Positions 28,411 through 37,205 of a DNA stretch of 41,493 nucleotides are shown in pieces. Numbering within the stretch: the stretch's first letter is position 1; each line of letters starts with the position of its first letter. Both the position numbers and the translations under genes were made by a program. The stretch spans positions 1 through 41,493 of the forward strand of contig JAQTXJ010000013.1 in assembly GCA_028688815.1 (NCBI GenBank). Reading direction: 5' to 3'. The stretch comes from a bacterium. GTDB taxonomy: Bacteria; Hydrothermota; UBA3073; JACQXS01; JAQTXJ01. The notes below the pieces were generated by a model. The model saw nothing but the letters and a program-made list of their open reading frames with translations. It ran no database searches and was not told the DNA's origin.

Positions 28411-29937
28411 TTATTCCCACTCAATGGTTGCAGGTGGTTTATGTGTTATATCATATACAACACGATTAACCCCTGTCAACTCATTAGTTATCCTTGTCGA
28501 CATTCTTTCAAGTATTTCATACGGAATATCTACAAACTTCGCGGTCATAGCTTCCCGTGAATCCACGGCGCGAATGGCAATCGTATATCCATACGCACGA
28601 CTGTCACCTTTAACCCCGGTAGTATAAGTATTTGTCAAAACCGCAAAATATTGCCATAAGCTTAACTTACTTCTATCAAGTTCATACCTTACAATCGCAT
28701 CCGCTTCTCTTAGTAGTTCCAACCGTTCTTTTGTAATGTCCCCAATAATCCTGACCGCTAACCCGGGTCCCGGAAACGGCTGTCTGTTAATAATAAAAGG
28801 TGGTAAATTTAACTTTTTCCCAACCCTGCGGACTTCATCTTTATAAAGTTCTTTTAAAGGCTCTACTATTTTCTTAAATTTTACATTCAAAGGTATCCCA
28901 CCGACATTGTGATGAGTCTTTATAACTGCAGAATTCTGGGAGCTTCCGGATTCAATCCTGTCAGGATAAATAGTTCCCTGCAAAAGGTAATCCGCATTTA
29001 CTTTTTTTGCCTCTTCTTCAAAAACTCTTATAAATTGTTCCCCGATAATTTTTCGTTTCTTTTCAGGGTCAACAACTCCTTTTACGGCAGATAAAAAACG
29101 TTCTTCTGCATTAACTTTTATAAAATTCACTTTTAATTTTTTGATTACTTTTGCAACTTCTTCTGCCTCATCTTTCCTCATAAACCCGTGGTCAACAAAA
29201 ACTGTTGTCAAATTATTACCTAAAGCTTTTGCGCCAAGCGCGCCTGCTACGGATGAATCTATCCCTCCGGAAATAGCAAGAATAGCTTTACGATTCCCAA
29301 TTTCAGCTTTTAGCTCATTGACAGAACGGGTAATAAAATCTTCAAGCTTCCAGTTTGCTTTGCAATTACATATATCAAAGATAAAATTAGATAACATCTT
29401 ATCGCCGTATTCGGTATGCACAACTTCAGGATGCCATTGCAAACCATAGAGTTTATAGGTCTTATGCTTAAACGCGGATACGGGACAATTTTTTGTTTGC
29501 GCAAGAATTTCAAACCCCGACGGGAGTGAAACTACACTATCCCCGTGACTCATCCATACTTTAATGGATTTTTTCAATCCTTTTAATAATCCAACAGGTT
29601 TCTTTATTGTTACCTCTGCTACTCCGTATTCCATTTTATTACTTCGTTTTATTTTCCCGCCAAGTTGATGCGCAATAAGCTGATGTCCGTAACATAACCC
29701 CAAAATTGGAATCCCTTTATATAATAATTTGGAAGAAATTTGAGGTGCGTTTTCACAATATACGCTCGATGGCCCGCCGGATAATATTATCCCTTTCACA
29801 TTTGTAGGCAACTCCTCAGGAATAGCTTCCGGACTTACTATTTCAGAATAAACATTCTGCTCTCTTACTCTTCTGGCAAGTAAATGGCAATACTGCCCTC
29901 CGAAATTTACTATATAAATTGTATCAGGATTTTTCAT
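28411..29937 (-). CDS. guaA: GMP synthase (glutamine-hydrolysing)
   Basis: 508 aa; GGQYCHLLARRVRE, LSGGPSSVY, PILGLCYGHQLIAHQLGG, ISGGIDSSVAGALGAKA, C-terminal DITHKPPATIEWE. Confidence 0.97.
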   Translation of the reverse strand: MKNPDTIYIVNFGGQYCHLLARRVREQNVYSEIVSPEAIPEELPTNVKGIILSGGPSSVYCENAPQISSKLLYKGIPILGLCYGHQLIAHQLGGKIKRSNKMEYGVAEVTIKKPVGLLKGLKKSIKVWMSHGDSVVSLPSGFEILAQTKNCPVSAFKHKTYKLYGLQWHPEVVHTEYGDKMLSNFIFDICNCKANWKLEDFITRSVNELKAEIGNRKAILAISGGIDSSVAGALGAKALGNNLTTVFVDHGFMRKDEAEEVAKVIKKLKVNFIKVNAEERFLSAVKGVVDPEKKRKIIGEQFIRVFEEEAKKVNADYLLQGTIYPDRIESGSSQNSAVIKTHHNVGGIPLNVKFKKIVEPLKELYKDEVRRVGKKLNLPPFIINRQPFPGPGLAVRIIGDITKERLELLREADAIVRYELDRSKLSLWQYFAVLTNTYTTGVKGDSRAYGYTIAIRAVDSREAMTAKFVDIPYEILERMSTRITNELTGVNRVVYDITHKPPATIEWE

Positions 29938-29947
29938 TTATTGTAAG

Positions 29948-29964
29948 TCAAGCTTCCAGCTTGA
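29948..29964. repeat. Inverted repeat TCAAGCT-tcc-AGCTTGA (copy 1)
   Basis: Perfect 7-bp arms, followed by gataat. Confidence 0.6.
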
Positions 29965-29985
29965 TAATGTTTTTTCATCTGTAAC

Positions 29986-30022
29986 TCAAGCTTTCCTGCC
30001 TACCGTCAGACGGGCAGCTTGA
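29986..30022. repeat. Inverted repeat TCAAGCT...AGCTTGA (copy 2) carrying internal nested hairpins
   Basis: Same arms as copy 1 but with ttcctgcctaccgtcagacgggc between them, including CCGTC-a-GACGG. Confidence 0.6.
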
Positions 30023-30091
30023 TAATAAGCAAGCAAGTCAACGCCACAGCGAACTCCGCAAAAGGCGGAGATGCTTGCATTACAATAATCT

Positions 30092-31117
30092 TTACAGGTA
30101 CTTTTCAAAATCTTTATCTTCCCCAACTTGACGGACAAGAGATTTTATTTCATCTATCCGATTTCTATCACATATAAAAACAACATTATCGCTTTGAACT
30201 ATAACAAGGTCAGACACCCCGATAGTAGCGATAGCCCCATTTGTAGATACAATAATACAGTCCTTTGTATCTATACCGCTGTGAAGCCCTAACTTCACAT
30301 TATTATGTTTATCTAAAGAATGAAGCCTTTCCAATGAAGTCCAGGAACCGACATCGTCCCACGTAAAATTACTTTTTACCACGGCTACGTTCTGGCATTT
30401 CTCCATTACACCATAGTCAATGGAAATATTCTGCGCCTTATTATAAAGCTGCACCAATGAAATTTGTCTTCTCTTTAATTTCATCAAATCGTCATAAAGT
30501 TCAGGCATACAACTATGAAACGCCTGCAAAATTTTATCTACTCTCCACACAAAAATACCCGAATTCCATAAAAATCTACCCGCGTGAATAAACTCCTGCG
30601 CTTCTTTCTGATTGGGTTTCTCTTTAAAATTCTTAACTTTATAAATAGAACCCGTAATTTCGTCGCCAACTTCTATATACCCATATCCGGTTTCTGCCCT
30701 TTTAGGAGTAATACCAAAAGTAACAAGCCACCCCTGATTTGCAATTTCTACTGCCTGTTCTATAGTATTTAAAAACTCTCTGCCGTCAGGTATCCAGTGG
30801 TCTGCCGGCAACACGGCCATAACGTCATTTTCTTTTAAGTTTATTGCAGTATATCCAATGGCACAAGCCGTATTTCTGCCAAAAGGTTCTAATAGTTTTT
30901 TAACCCCGGGAGTCAGCTTTTTAAGCATTGGATTCAATTCTTTATTAGCGACTACAATAATTTTTTTCCTTGGGATAAGGGGCAATATCCTGTTAACGGT
31001 TTCGACAATCATAGGTTTTGAAGAGGCAATTGGTATGAGCTGTTTGGGATGTTTTCGTGTTGAACATGGCCAGAATCTTTCTCCCCTGCCACCTGCTATT
31101 ATTATACCATATAACAT
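30092..31117 (-). CDS. manC: Mannose-1-phosphate guanylyltransferase
   Basis: 341 aa; IIAGGRGERFWPCSTRKHPKQLI, PFGRNTACAIGYTAI, VLPADHWIPD, GYGYIEVG, FKEKPN, WNSGIFVWRVD, DVGSWTSL. Confidence 0.93.
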   Translation of the reverse strand: MLYGIIIAGGRGERFWPCSTRKHPKQLIPIASSKPMIVETVNRILPLIPRKKIIVVANKELNPMLKKLTPGVKKLLEPFGRNTACAIGYTAINLKENDVMAVLPADHWIPDGREFLNTIEQAVEIANQGWLVTFGITPKRAETGYGYIEVGDEITGSIYKVKNFKEKPNQKEAQEFIHAGRFLWNSGIFVWRVDKILQAFHSCMPELYDDLMKLKRRQISLVQLYNKAQNISIDYGVMEKCQNVAVVKSNFTWDDVGSWTSLERLHSLDKHNNVKLGLHSGIDTKDCIIVSTNGAIATIGVSDLVIVQSDNVVFICDRNRIDEIKSLVRQVGEDKDFEKYL

Positions 31118-31245
31118 AATAGTATTTATTATTGTTAAAATTCAATAAGTCAATAAATTTTTTCCTTTTGGTGTCAAGTTTATACTCTATTAAAAAAAAT
31201 TTCTTTCTCATAACTAGGCATCCCTAATTATGAAAATAAAAAACC

Positions 31246-31274
31246 TTGACAGGTATTTTTTTAGTAATTAAAGT
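31246..31274 (+). promoter_or_regulatory. Putative sigma70-type promoter for the tyrosine phenol-lyase-like gene
   Basis: TTGACA-17 bp-TAAAGT; SD aaaggagg follows at ~31299. Confidence 0.5.
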
Positions 31275-31308
31275 AGCGAAGTTATTTTAAAATACAAAAG
31301 GAGGAAAA

Positions 31309-32760
31309 ATGAGGTTTAAATTATCATCAGGGAAAGAAATCCCTGTGGAGATGCACAAAGCGAGAATGGTGCAGAAAGTTTTTCTGGTACCCGCAAAAGA
31401 AAGAGCCGAAGCTATGAAAGAAGCAGGATATAATACATTTCTGCTCAAGACAAAAGATATATTTCTTGATATGCTTACGGATAGCGGAGTAAATGCAATG
31501 AGCGATCACCAGATGGCTGGTTTTATAGATACGGATGACGCTTATGCCGGCAGCAGAACATTTTATGAATTTGCCGATGCAGTAAAAGACGTATTAGGAT
31601 TCAAATACGTAATGAATGTTCACCAGGGAAGAGCCGCAGAACATTTATTGGCAAAAACATTCATCAAAAACGGTGATGTCGTTGCTACAAATTATCATTT
31701 CACAACAACAAGAGTTCACATTGACCTTATGTCAGGTGGACCGGCTTGTCTCGAACTTTACACCGATGACGCACTTAAGACAGACAGCCAGGTGTTATTC
31801 AAAGGCAATATGTCTCCGCAAAGACTCAAAGACACCATCAAGAAATACGGTAAAGAGAAAATGGCATATGTCAGAATGGAAGCTTCCACGAATTTAATCG
31901 GTGGACAGCCATTCTCCATGGCAAATTACAAAGAAATCACAAAGATAGCAAAAGACCTTGGTATTCTTACAGTATTGGACGGAAGCTTGATATGCGAAAA
32001 CGCATATATGATAAAGGAAAGAGAAAAGGGATACGAAAATAAAACCGTTGCTGAAATAGTAAAAGAATTATGCAGTCTTGTTGATATATATTATATGAGC
32101 GGAAGAAAAAATACCTGCTGCAGAGGCGGATGTATAGCAACAAACAATAAAGAATTGTTTGATAAAATATCCCCCTGGTTGCCCGCTTATGAAGGGTTCT
32201 ATACTTATGGCGGAATGTCACAAAGAGAAGTAGGTATAATGACTGTCGGTATGAGAGAAATGACGGACCCGGAAGTTGCAGGATGCTCGGTAGAACAGGT
32301 TAGATATTTTGTTGGAAGACTTAAAGACGAGGGAATACCTGTAGTTACACCCCCGGGAGCATTAGGTTGCCATATTGATGCAAGAAAATTTGCACCTCAT
32401 ATACCAAAAGAAGGATATATTGCAGGCGCTGTAACTGCTGCACTTTATATCGCATCAGGTATAAGAGCGATGGAAAGAGGAACAGTTTCAATGGAAAGAA
32501 ACCCGGATGGAAGCGAAGCTTATGCAGATGTAGAACTTACAAGAATCGCAGTTCCAAGAAGAGTTTATACGATGTCTCAACTTGAATACGCCGTTGATAG
32601 GGTAGCGTGGCTCCACAAAAATAGAGAATTAATAGGTGGATTAACATGGAAAGAAGAACCACCCGTACTCAGATTCTTTGTCGGAAAATTGGATCCAATC
32701 AATGATTGGGGAACAAAATTAGCAGCTGCATTCAAGAAAGATTTTGGTGATAAGATATAA
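31309..32760 (+). CDS. tpl: Beta-eliminating lyase, tyrosine phenol-lyase/tryptophanase family; probably tyrosine phenol-lyase
   Basis: 483 aa; TDSGVNAMSDHQMAGF, DDAYAGSRTFYEF, HQGRAAEHLL, NYHFTTTRVH, PLP-Lys region YYMSGRKN, AVPRRVYT, PPVLRFFVGKLD. Confidence 0.85.
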   Translation: MRFKLSSGKEIPVEMHKARMVQKVFLVPAKERAEAMKEAGYNTFLLKTKDIFLDMLTDSGVNAMSDHQMAGFIDTDDAYAGSRTFYEFADAVKDVLGFKYVMNVHQGRAAEHLLAKTFIKNGDVVATNYHFTTTRVHIDLMSGGPACLELYTDDALKTDSQVLFKGNMSPQRLKDTIKKYGKEKMAYVRMEASTNLIGGQPFSMANYKEITKIAKDLGILTVLDGSLICENAYMIKEREKGYENKTVAEIVKELCSLVDIYYMSGRKNTCCRGGCIATNNKELFDKISPWLPAYEGFYTYGGMSQREVGIMTVGMREMTDPEVAGCSVEQVRYFVGRLKDEGIPVVTPPGALGCHIDARKFAPHIPKEGYIAGAVTAALYIASGIRAMERGTVSMERNPDGSEAYADVELTRIAVPRRVYTMSQLEYAVDRVAWLHKNRELIGGLTWKEEPPVLRFFVGKLDPINDWGTKLAAAFKKDFGDKI

Positions 32761-32771
32761 ATAAGTAGAAA

Positions 32772-32817
32772 GACTATAGCTGTAATTTCAGAAGTAAGTG
32801 ATTTTACAGCTATAGTC
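32772..32817. repeat. Long intercistronic hairpin (14-bp perfect stem, 18-nt loop)
   Basis: GACTATAGCTGTAA ... TTACAGCTATAGTC between the lyase and aminotransferase genes; no T-tract follows. Confidence 0.75.
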
Positions 32818-32846
32818 ATTTGTATCATAAGTAAAAAGGGGGAGAA

Positions 32847-34070
32847 ATGGGAAAATCTCTGAAAGATAAACTTTCGGCAAGAATCAAAGTTGCCAAACGC
32901 TCTACAATACGAGAACTGTTGAAACTTCTGGAACAACCCGACATTATATCTTTTGCAGGAGGAATGCCCGACCCCGCTCTATTTCCTGTTAATCTTATTA
33001 AAGAAGCCTGTGACCACGTATTGACAAACCATAGTGAATTTACATTACAATATGGGTCATCTGAAGGATATCTCCCCTTAAGACAGGAACTTATCAGAAG
33101 AATAGAAACCAAGGAAAAAACTAAAGTTAGCGAAGATGAAATTATTGTAACAGTAGGTTCGCAACAAGGGTTAGACCTTGTTGCTAAAATATTACTGAAT
33201 TATGGGGATATTGTTATAGTTGAAGAACCAACTTATTTGGGAGGACTTCAGGCTTTCAGGTCTTATGGAGGCCGATTTATAGGAATCCCTTGCGATGAAA
33301 CCGGGATGCAGGTAGAATTAATAGAAGACAAATTAAAAGAACTCGGCAAACACGAGATTAAAAGAATTAAGTTTGTCTATGTAGTCCCTGACTTTCAAAA
33401 TCCGGGCGGGAGAACCTTATCCCTTGAAAGACGAAAAAAATTGATTGCCCTTGCAGAAAAATATGATTTTTTAATAGTTGAAGATAGCCCCTATAAAGAA
33501 TTGCGTTACTGTGGTGAACATAAACCATCTCTATTTTCTCTTGCTCCAAGAGGTAGGGTAGTTATGCTTTGCACATTTAGTAAATTATTTTGCCCGGGGT
33601 TCAGACTGGCTTATGCTATAGGAGATAAAGATGTTATATTCCAGATGGTCACGGGAAAACAGGCTACCGACTTATGCACGCCGGCATTCAACCAGGCAGT
33701 TCTCTCCTATGTGCTCAAGAAAAATGCTTTAGACCCGCATATTGAAAAATTGATTAGTGCTTACCATGGAAAACAAAAATGTATGTTGAATAGTCTTGAT
33801 AAATATATTCCGCCGTTAGGTATGCCTTCAATAGAATGGACAAAACCAGATGGTGGACTATTCCTGTGGATGACGATGCCGGAATACATAGACACGGAAA
33901 GAATGCTTTCAAGAGCAATTGAAAATAAAATAGCTTATGTAACGGGAACGGATTTTTTCCACGATAGTTCGGTAAAAAATTGTATGCGATTAAACTTCTC
34001 AATGTCTTCAGTTGAAAGAATAGAGGAAGGAATAAGAAGACTTGTCGAGGTTATAAACGCGGAAAAATAA
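32847..34070 (+). CDS. PLP-dependent aminotransferase, class I/II (MocR/LysN-like fold)
   Basis: 407 aa; ISFAGGMPDPALFPVNLI, YGSSEGYLPLRQELIRRI, PDFQNPGGRTLSLERRKKLIALAEKYDFLIVEDSPYKELRY, TFSKLFCPGFRLAYAIG. Confidence 0.93.
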   Translation: MGKSLKDKLSARIKVAKRSTIRELLKLLEQPDIISFAGGMPDPALFPVNLIKEACDHVLTNHSEFTLQYGSSEGYLPLRQELIRRIETKEKTKVSEDEIIVTVGSQQGLDLVAKILLNYGDIVIVEEPTYLGGLQAFRSYGGRFIGIPCDETGMQVELIEDKLKELGKHEIKRIKFVYVVPDFQNPGGRTLSLERRKKLIALAEKYDFLIVEDSPYKELRYCGEHKPSLFSLAPRGRVVMLCTFSKLFCPGFRLAYAIGDKDVIFQMVTGKQATDLCTPAFNQAVLSYVLKKNALDPHIEKLISAYHGKQKCMLNSLDKYIPPLGMPSIEWTKPDGGLFLWMTMPEYIDTERMLSRAIENKIAYVTGTDFFHDSSVKNCMRLNFSMSSVERIEEGIRRLVEVINAEK

Positions 34071-34115
34071 TGTTTTGTTACATACGGATTAGCTAATTCT
34101 ATCCGCTGCAAGTTG

Positions 34116-35360
34116 TTATCTTTTTAATATGGGCGGTTTTATCAAAAAAGTCAATATTGCTATTGCCAAACAAAGAATCCCCACAACAATAAATATTAAT
34201 GAGTAGTTGTTGTTTGTTGACTGCAAGACTTTTGGCGCAAAAAGATTGCTGAGCAATCCGCCAAATCCATAAGCAGAAAATACAAAACCATAATTTACAC
34301 CTGAATTTTTTGTTCCGTAATAGTCGGCAGTAATTGCAGGGAAAACAGAAAAATAACCTCCGAAACATAAACCAACCAAAGCAATACCAATCCAGAAATA
34401 AACAGGAAATATCGGAATGATATTTAATAAAAGTATTGTTATCCCACAAATAATAAATATAAAAAATAAAGTTCTAATTCTCCCAATTAAATCCGATACT
34501 TTACCCCAGAATATTCTACCACAGGCATTAAATATTCCAAGCACCATTACCCCAACCGTAGCAAGACTTACAGGAAGTTTTGCCACATCCTGACCAATTG
34601 GAGAAGCTTGTCCTATAATCATTAATCCTGCCGCGCAACCTACAAAATACATTATCCAGATAAGATAAAACTCTTTTGTCTTTAACATTTCCCGGAAAGA
34701 AAAATCATATTTTGTTACACCGATTTTTGCCGATGGATTAAACCCTGCAGGGCACCAATCAACTGGTGGATTTTTTAAAAATTGAGCTCCGGTAGTAACG
34801 ACTATAAGAAAAATTATACCCAGTGTAATGAATGTAAAACTTACCCCTTTAGAGGTAATAAGAAATTGTGCAATAGGTGCAAAAACAAGAGATGATGCCC
34901 CTAAACCAAATACCGATAATCCGGTAATTAATCCTCTCTTGTCGGGAAACCACTTTACGCCGGTAGCAATAGGACAAACATAAGCCAAACCAACACCAAT
35001 ACCACAAATTACTCCATAAGAAATGGCAACTCCAACAATCGTTTTAGATAATCCTGCTAAAATAAGACCAATAGCTAAGAAAACGCCTCCGGTTGTAGCA
35101 ACAACTCTAGGCCCTTTTTTATCCTGCCATCTCCCCCCAACAATTGTAGAAAGAGCACAAAACATAAGAACTAATGCAAATGGCAAACTTGCCTGTGTTA
35201 AAGAAAAATTAAAAGGTTCTGCCTGTAACGGTTTACGAAACACACTCCATGTATATGTTATACCAAGACACATTTGGATTGAAATTCCAGCTATGACTAC
35301 CGACCAACGATTCGTTTCTTTTCGACTGCTCATATTCTCCTTACACTTATTGCTAACCAA
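34116..35360 (-). CDS. MFS transporter, OFA (oxalate/formate antiporter-like) family
   Basis: 414 aa; CLGITYTWSVFRKPL, GGRWQDKKGPR, KWFPDKRGLITGLSVFGLGASSLVFAPIAQFLI, GRIFWGKVSDLIGR. Confidence 0.88.
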   Translation of the reverse strand: MVSNKCKENMSSRKETNRWSVVIAGISIQMCLGITYTWSVFRKPLQAEPFNFSLTQASLPFALVLMFCALSTIVGGRWQDKKGPRVVATTGGVFLAIGLILAGLSKTIVGVAISYGVICGIGVGLAYVCPIATGVKWFPDKRGLITGLSVFGLGASSLVFAPIAQFLITSKGVSFTFITLGIIFLIVVTTGAQFLKNPPVDWCPAGFNPSAKIGVTKYDFSFREMLKTKEFYLIWIMYFVGCAAGLMIIGQASPIGQDVAKLPVSLATVGVMVLGIFNACGRIFWGKVSDLIGRIRTLFFIFIICGITILLLNIIPIFPVYFWIGIALVGLCFGGYFSVFPAITADYYGTKNSGVNYGFVFSAYGFGGLLSNLFAPKVLQSTNNNYSLIFIVVGILCLAIAILTFLIKPPILKR

Positions 35361-35567
35361 TTAAAACTTTTAAAATAATTGTCCTGAAACTATACTTTAA
35401 ATGCTATCTGTCAAGGAATAAAACCTAACTCCATAACTAATTCGAATACATTTTTTATCTTCTTGAAGGATATTATCCTCAAACAAAAATATATTGACAA
35501 ATCGGTATTTTTATGACATCTGTAAGACAATGAGTAAGTTGCTGCGTTTTATCTCAATATTAGATTA

Positions 35568-36371
35568 ATGACTCGGCTTTTATTATTGCCTATTGTTTTC
35601 TTACTCACTCTATTTGTTGATGGTTGTTCACCTAAAAAAAAATCCTCTATAACGATTGCCGGTTCCACTTCTGTACAGCCTTTCATCGAAAAACTTGCTG
35701 ACCAGTTTATGGCAAAATATCCTGGTATAAAAATCGATGTCCAGGGTGGTGGCTCTACTGCAGGAATACAAGCAACGTTTAACAACACATGTAATATAGG
35801 AACATCTTCAAGAAACCTCAAACAAAACGAACAAGAATTAAAAACTTTCCTTATGTGTTATGATGGAATCGTAATTATCCTACATAAAACAAATCCAATC
35901 AATGATTTAACCGAGGAACAAATAAGAGCTATCTTTGACGGCACAATTACTAATTGGAAAGAAGTCGGGGGCAAAGATTCTAAAATTATTCCGGTAACAA
36001 GAGAAGAAGGCTCAGGAACAAGAGGCTCTTTTGAAGACTTGATTATGGAGAAAAAAGTAATAAGTGATGCCTGTCTTGTTCAGGATTCAAATGGTTCGGT
36101 GCGAGAAATAATAGCAACTACCCCTCAAGGAATAGGTTATATATCTGCCGGGCTTGTTGATGAAAGAGTAAAAGCAATCAACATTAATGGAATTTCAGCG
36201 AATACCGAAAATTTTCTTTCTCATAAATATAAGTTTATGAGACCGTTTTTACTATTAACAAAAGATGCCCCGACAAGTAATGTAAAAAAATTTATTGATT
36301 ATACATTGTCTACGGAAGCACAGGATATATTAAAGAAATATGGTTTAATTTCAATAGGAATAAAAGAATGA
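35568..36371 (+). CDS. pstS: Phosphate ABC transporter substrate-binding lipoprotein
   Basis: 267 aa; lipobox FVDGCSPKKK, ITIAGSTSVQPFIEKLADQFMAKYPGIKIDVQGGGSTAGIQA, TREEGSGTRGSFEDLIM. Confidence 0.94.
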   Translation: MTRLLLLPIVFLLTLFVDGCSPKKKSSITIAGSTSVQPFIEKLADQFMAKYPGIKIDVQGGGSTAGIQATFNNTCNIGTSSRNLKQNEQELKTFLMCYDGIVIILHKTNPINDLTEEQIRAIFDGTITNWKEVGGKDSKIIPVTREEGSGTRGSFEDLIMEKKVISDACLVQDSNGSVREIIATTPQGIGYISAGLVDERVKAININGISANTENFLSHKYKFMRPFLLLTKDAPTSNVKKFIDYTLSTEAQDILKKYGLISIGIKE

Positions 36372-37201
36372 AAGATAAAATAGCAAAGTGGACGCTATTA
36401 GTTATTGCTTTTTCTGCTGTCCTTGCTCTTTTATTAATTACATTTTTTATATTTCAACAGGGCGTTCCTTTAATGTTCAAAGCAGGGTTAAAAAACTTTT
36501 TCTCTACTCAATGGTCTCCAACTCACGGAAAATTCGGAATATCTTCAATGATTGTCGGTTCACTAATGGTAACTTTCGGAGCGCTTTTGATCGGCGTCCC
36601 TTTAGGACTTTCCTGTGCAATTTTTTTAACGGAATTTTCTTCCAAAACAGTCCAGAAAAACTTAAAGCCTGTAATTGAATTACTTGCCGGAATTCCATCC
36701 GTCGTTTACGGCTTTATCGGCATTATTGTCTTAGTCCCATTTATAAGAGAACACATAGGAGGACCGGGATTTTCGGTCCTCGCGTCAAGCATTATTCTTG
36801 GTATAATGATTTTACCCACAATAGTAAGTATTTCTTATGACTCTTTACTCGTGGTTCCGGGAACTTACCGCGCAGGCTCATTGGCGCTCGGCGCAACAAA
36901 ATGGCAAACGGTTACTATGGTATTGATCCCTGCCGCCCGTTCAGGTATAATTACTTCAATAATCTTAGGAATGGGAAGAGCAATCGGGGAAACAATGGCA
37001 GTAATTATGATTGCCGGTAATGCCTTAAAAATTCCACATTCAATACTTGACCCGGTGCGCACGATTACTTCAACGATTGCGCTTGAATTAAGTTATTCCG
37101 TAGGTGACCATAGAATGGCTTTGTTTGCTTGCGGAACGATACTTTTTATTATTATCATTATCCTGAATATTATTGCAACTAAACTTACAAGGCGAACATA
37201 A
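36368..37201 (+). CDS. pstC: Phosphate ABC transporter permease PstC
   Basis: 277 aa; FGISSMIVGSLMVTFGALLIGVPLGLSCAIFLTEF, AGIPSVVYGFIG, GATKWQTVTMVLIPAARSGIITSIILGMGRAIGETMAV; 4-nt overlap with pstS. Confidence 0.93.
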   Translation: MKDKIAKWTLLVIAFSAVLALLLITFFIFQQGVPLMFKAGLKNFFSTQWSPTHGKFGISSMIVGSLMVTFGALLIGVPLGLSCAIFLTEFSSKTVQKNLKPVIELLAGIPSVVYGFIGIIVLVPFIREHIGGPGFSVLASSIILGIMILPTIVSISYDSLLVVPGTYRAGSLALGATKWQTVTMVLIPAARSGIITSIILGMGRAIGETMAVIMIAGNALKIPHSILDPVRTITSTIALELSYSVGDHRMALFACGTILFIIIIILNIIATKLTRRT

Positions 37202-37205
37202 AAAA

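Noticed and set aside
31327-32221. Minus-strand and alternative-frame ORFs within the lyase gene
   Set aside because: Antisense/out-of-frame readings of a strongly conserved gene; no family match.
35400-35530. Possible PhoB-type Pho box upstream of pstS (ctgtcaa at ~35408, gacatctgtaa at ~35515)
   Set aside because: Only isolated half-sites with no convincing tandem 7-mer spacing; not strong enough to call.
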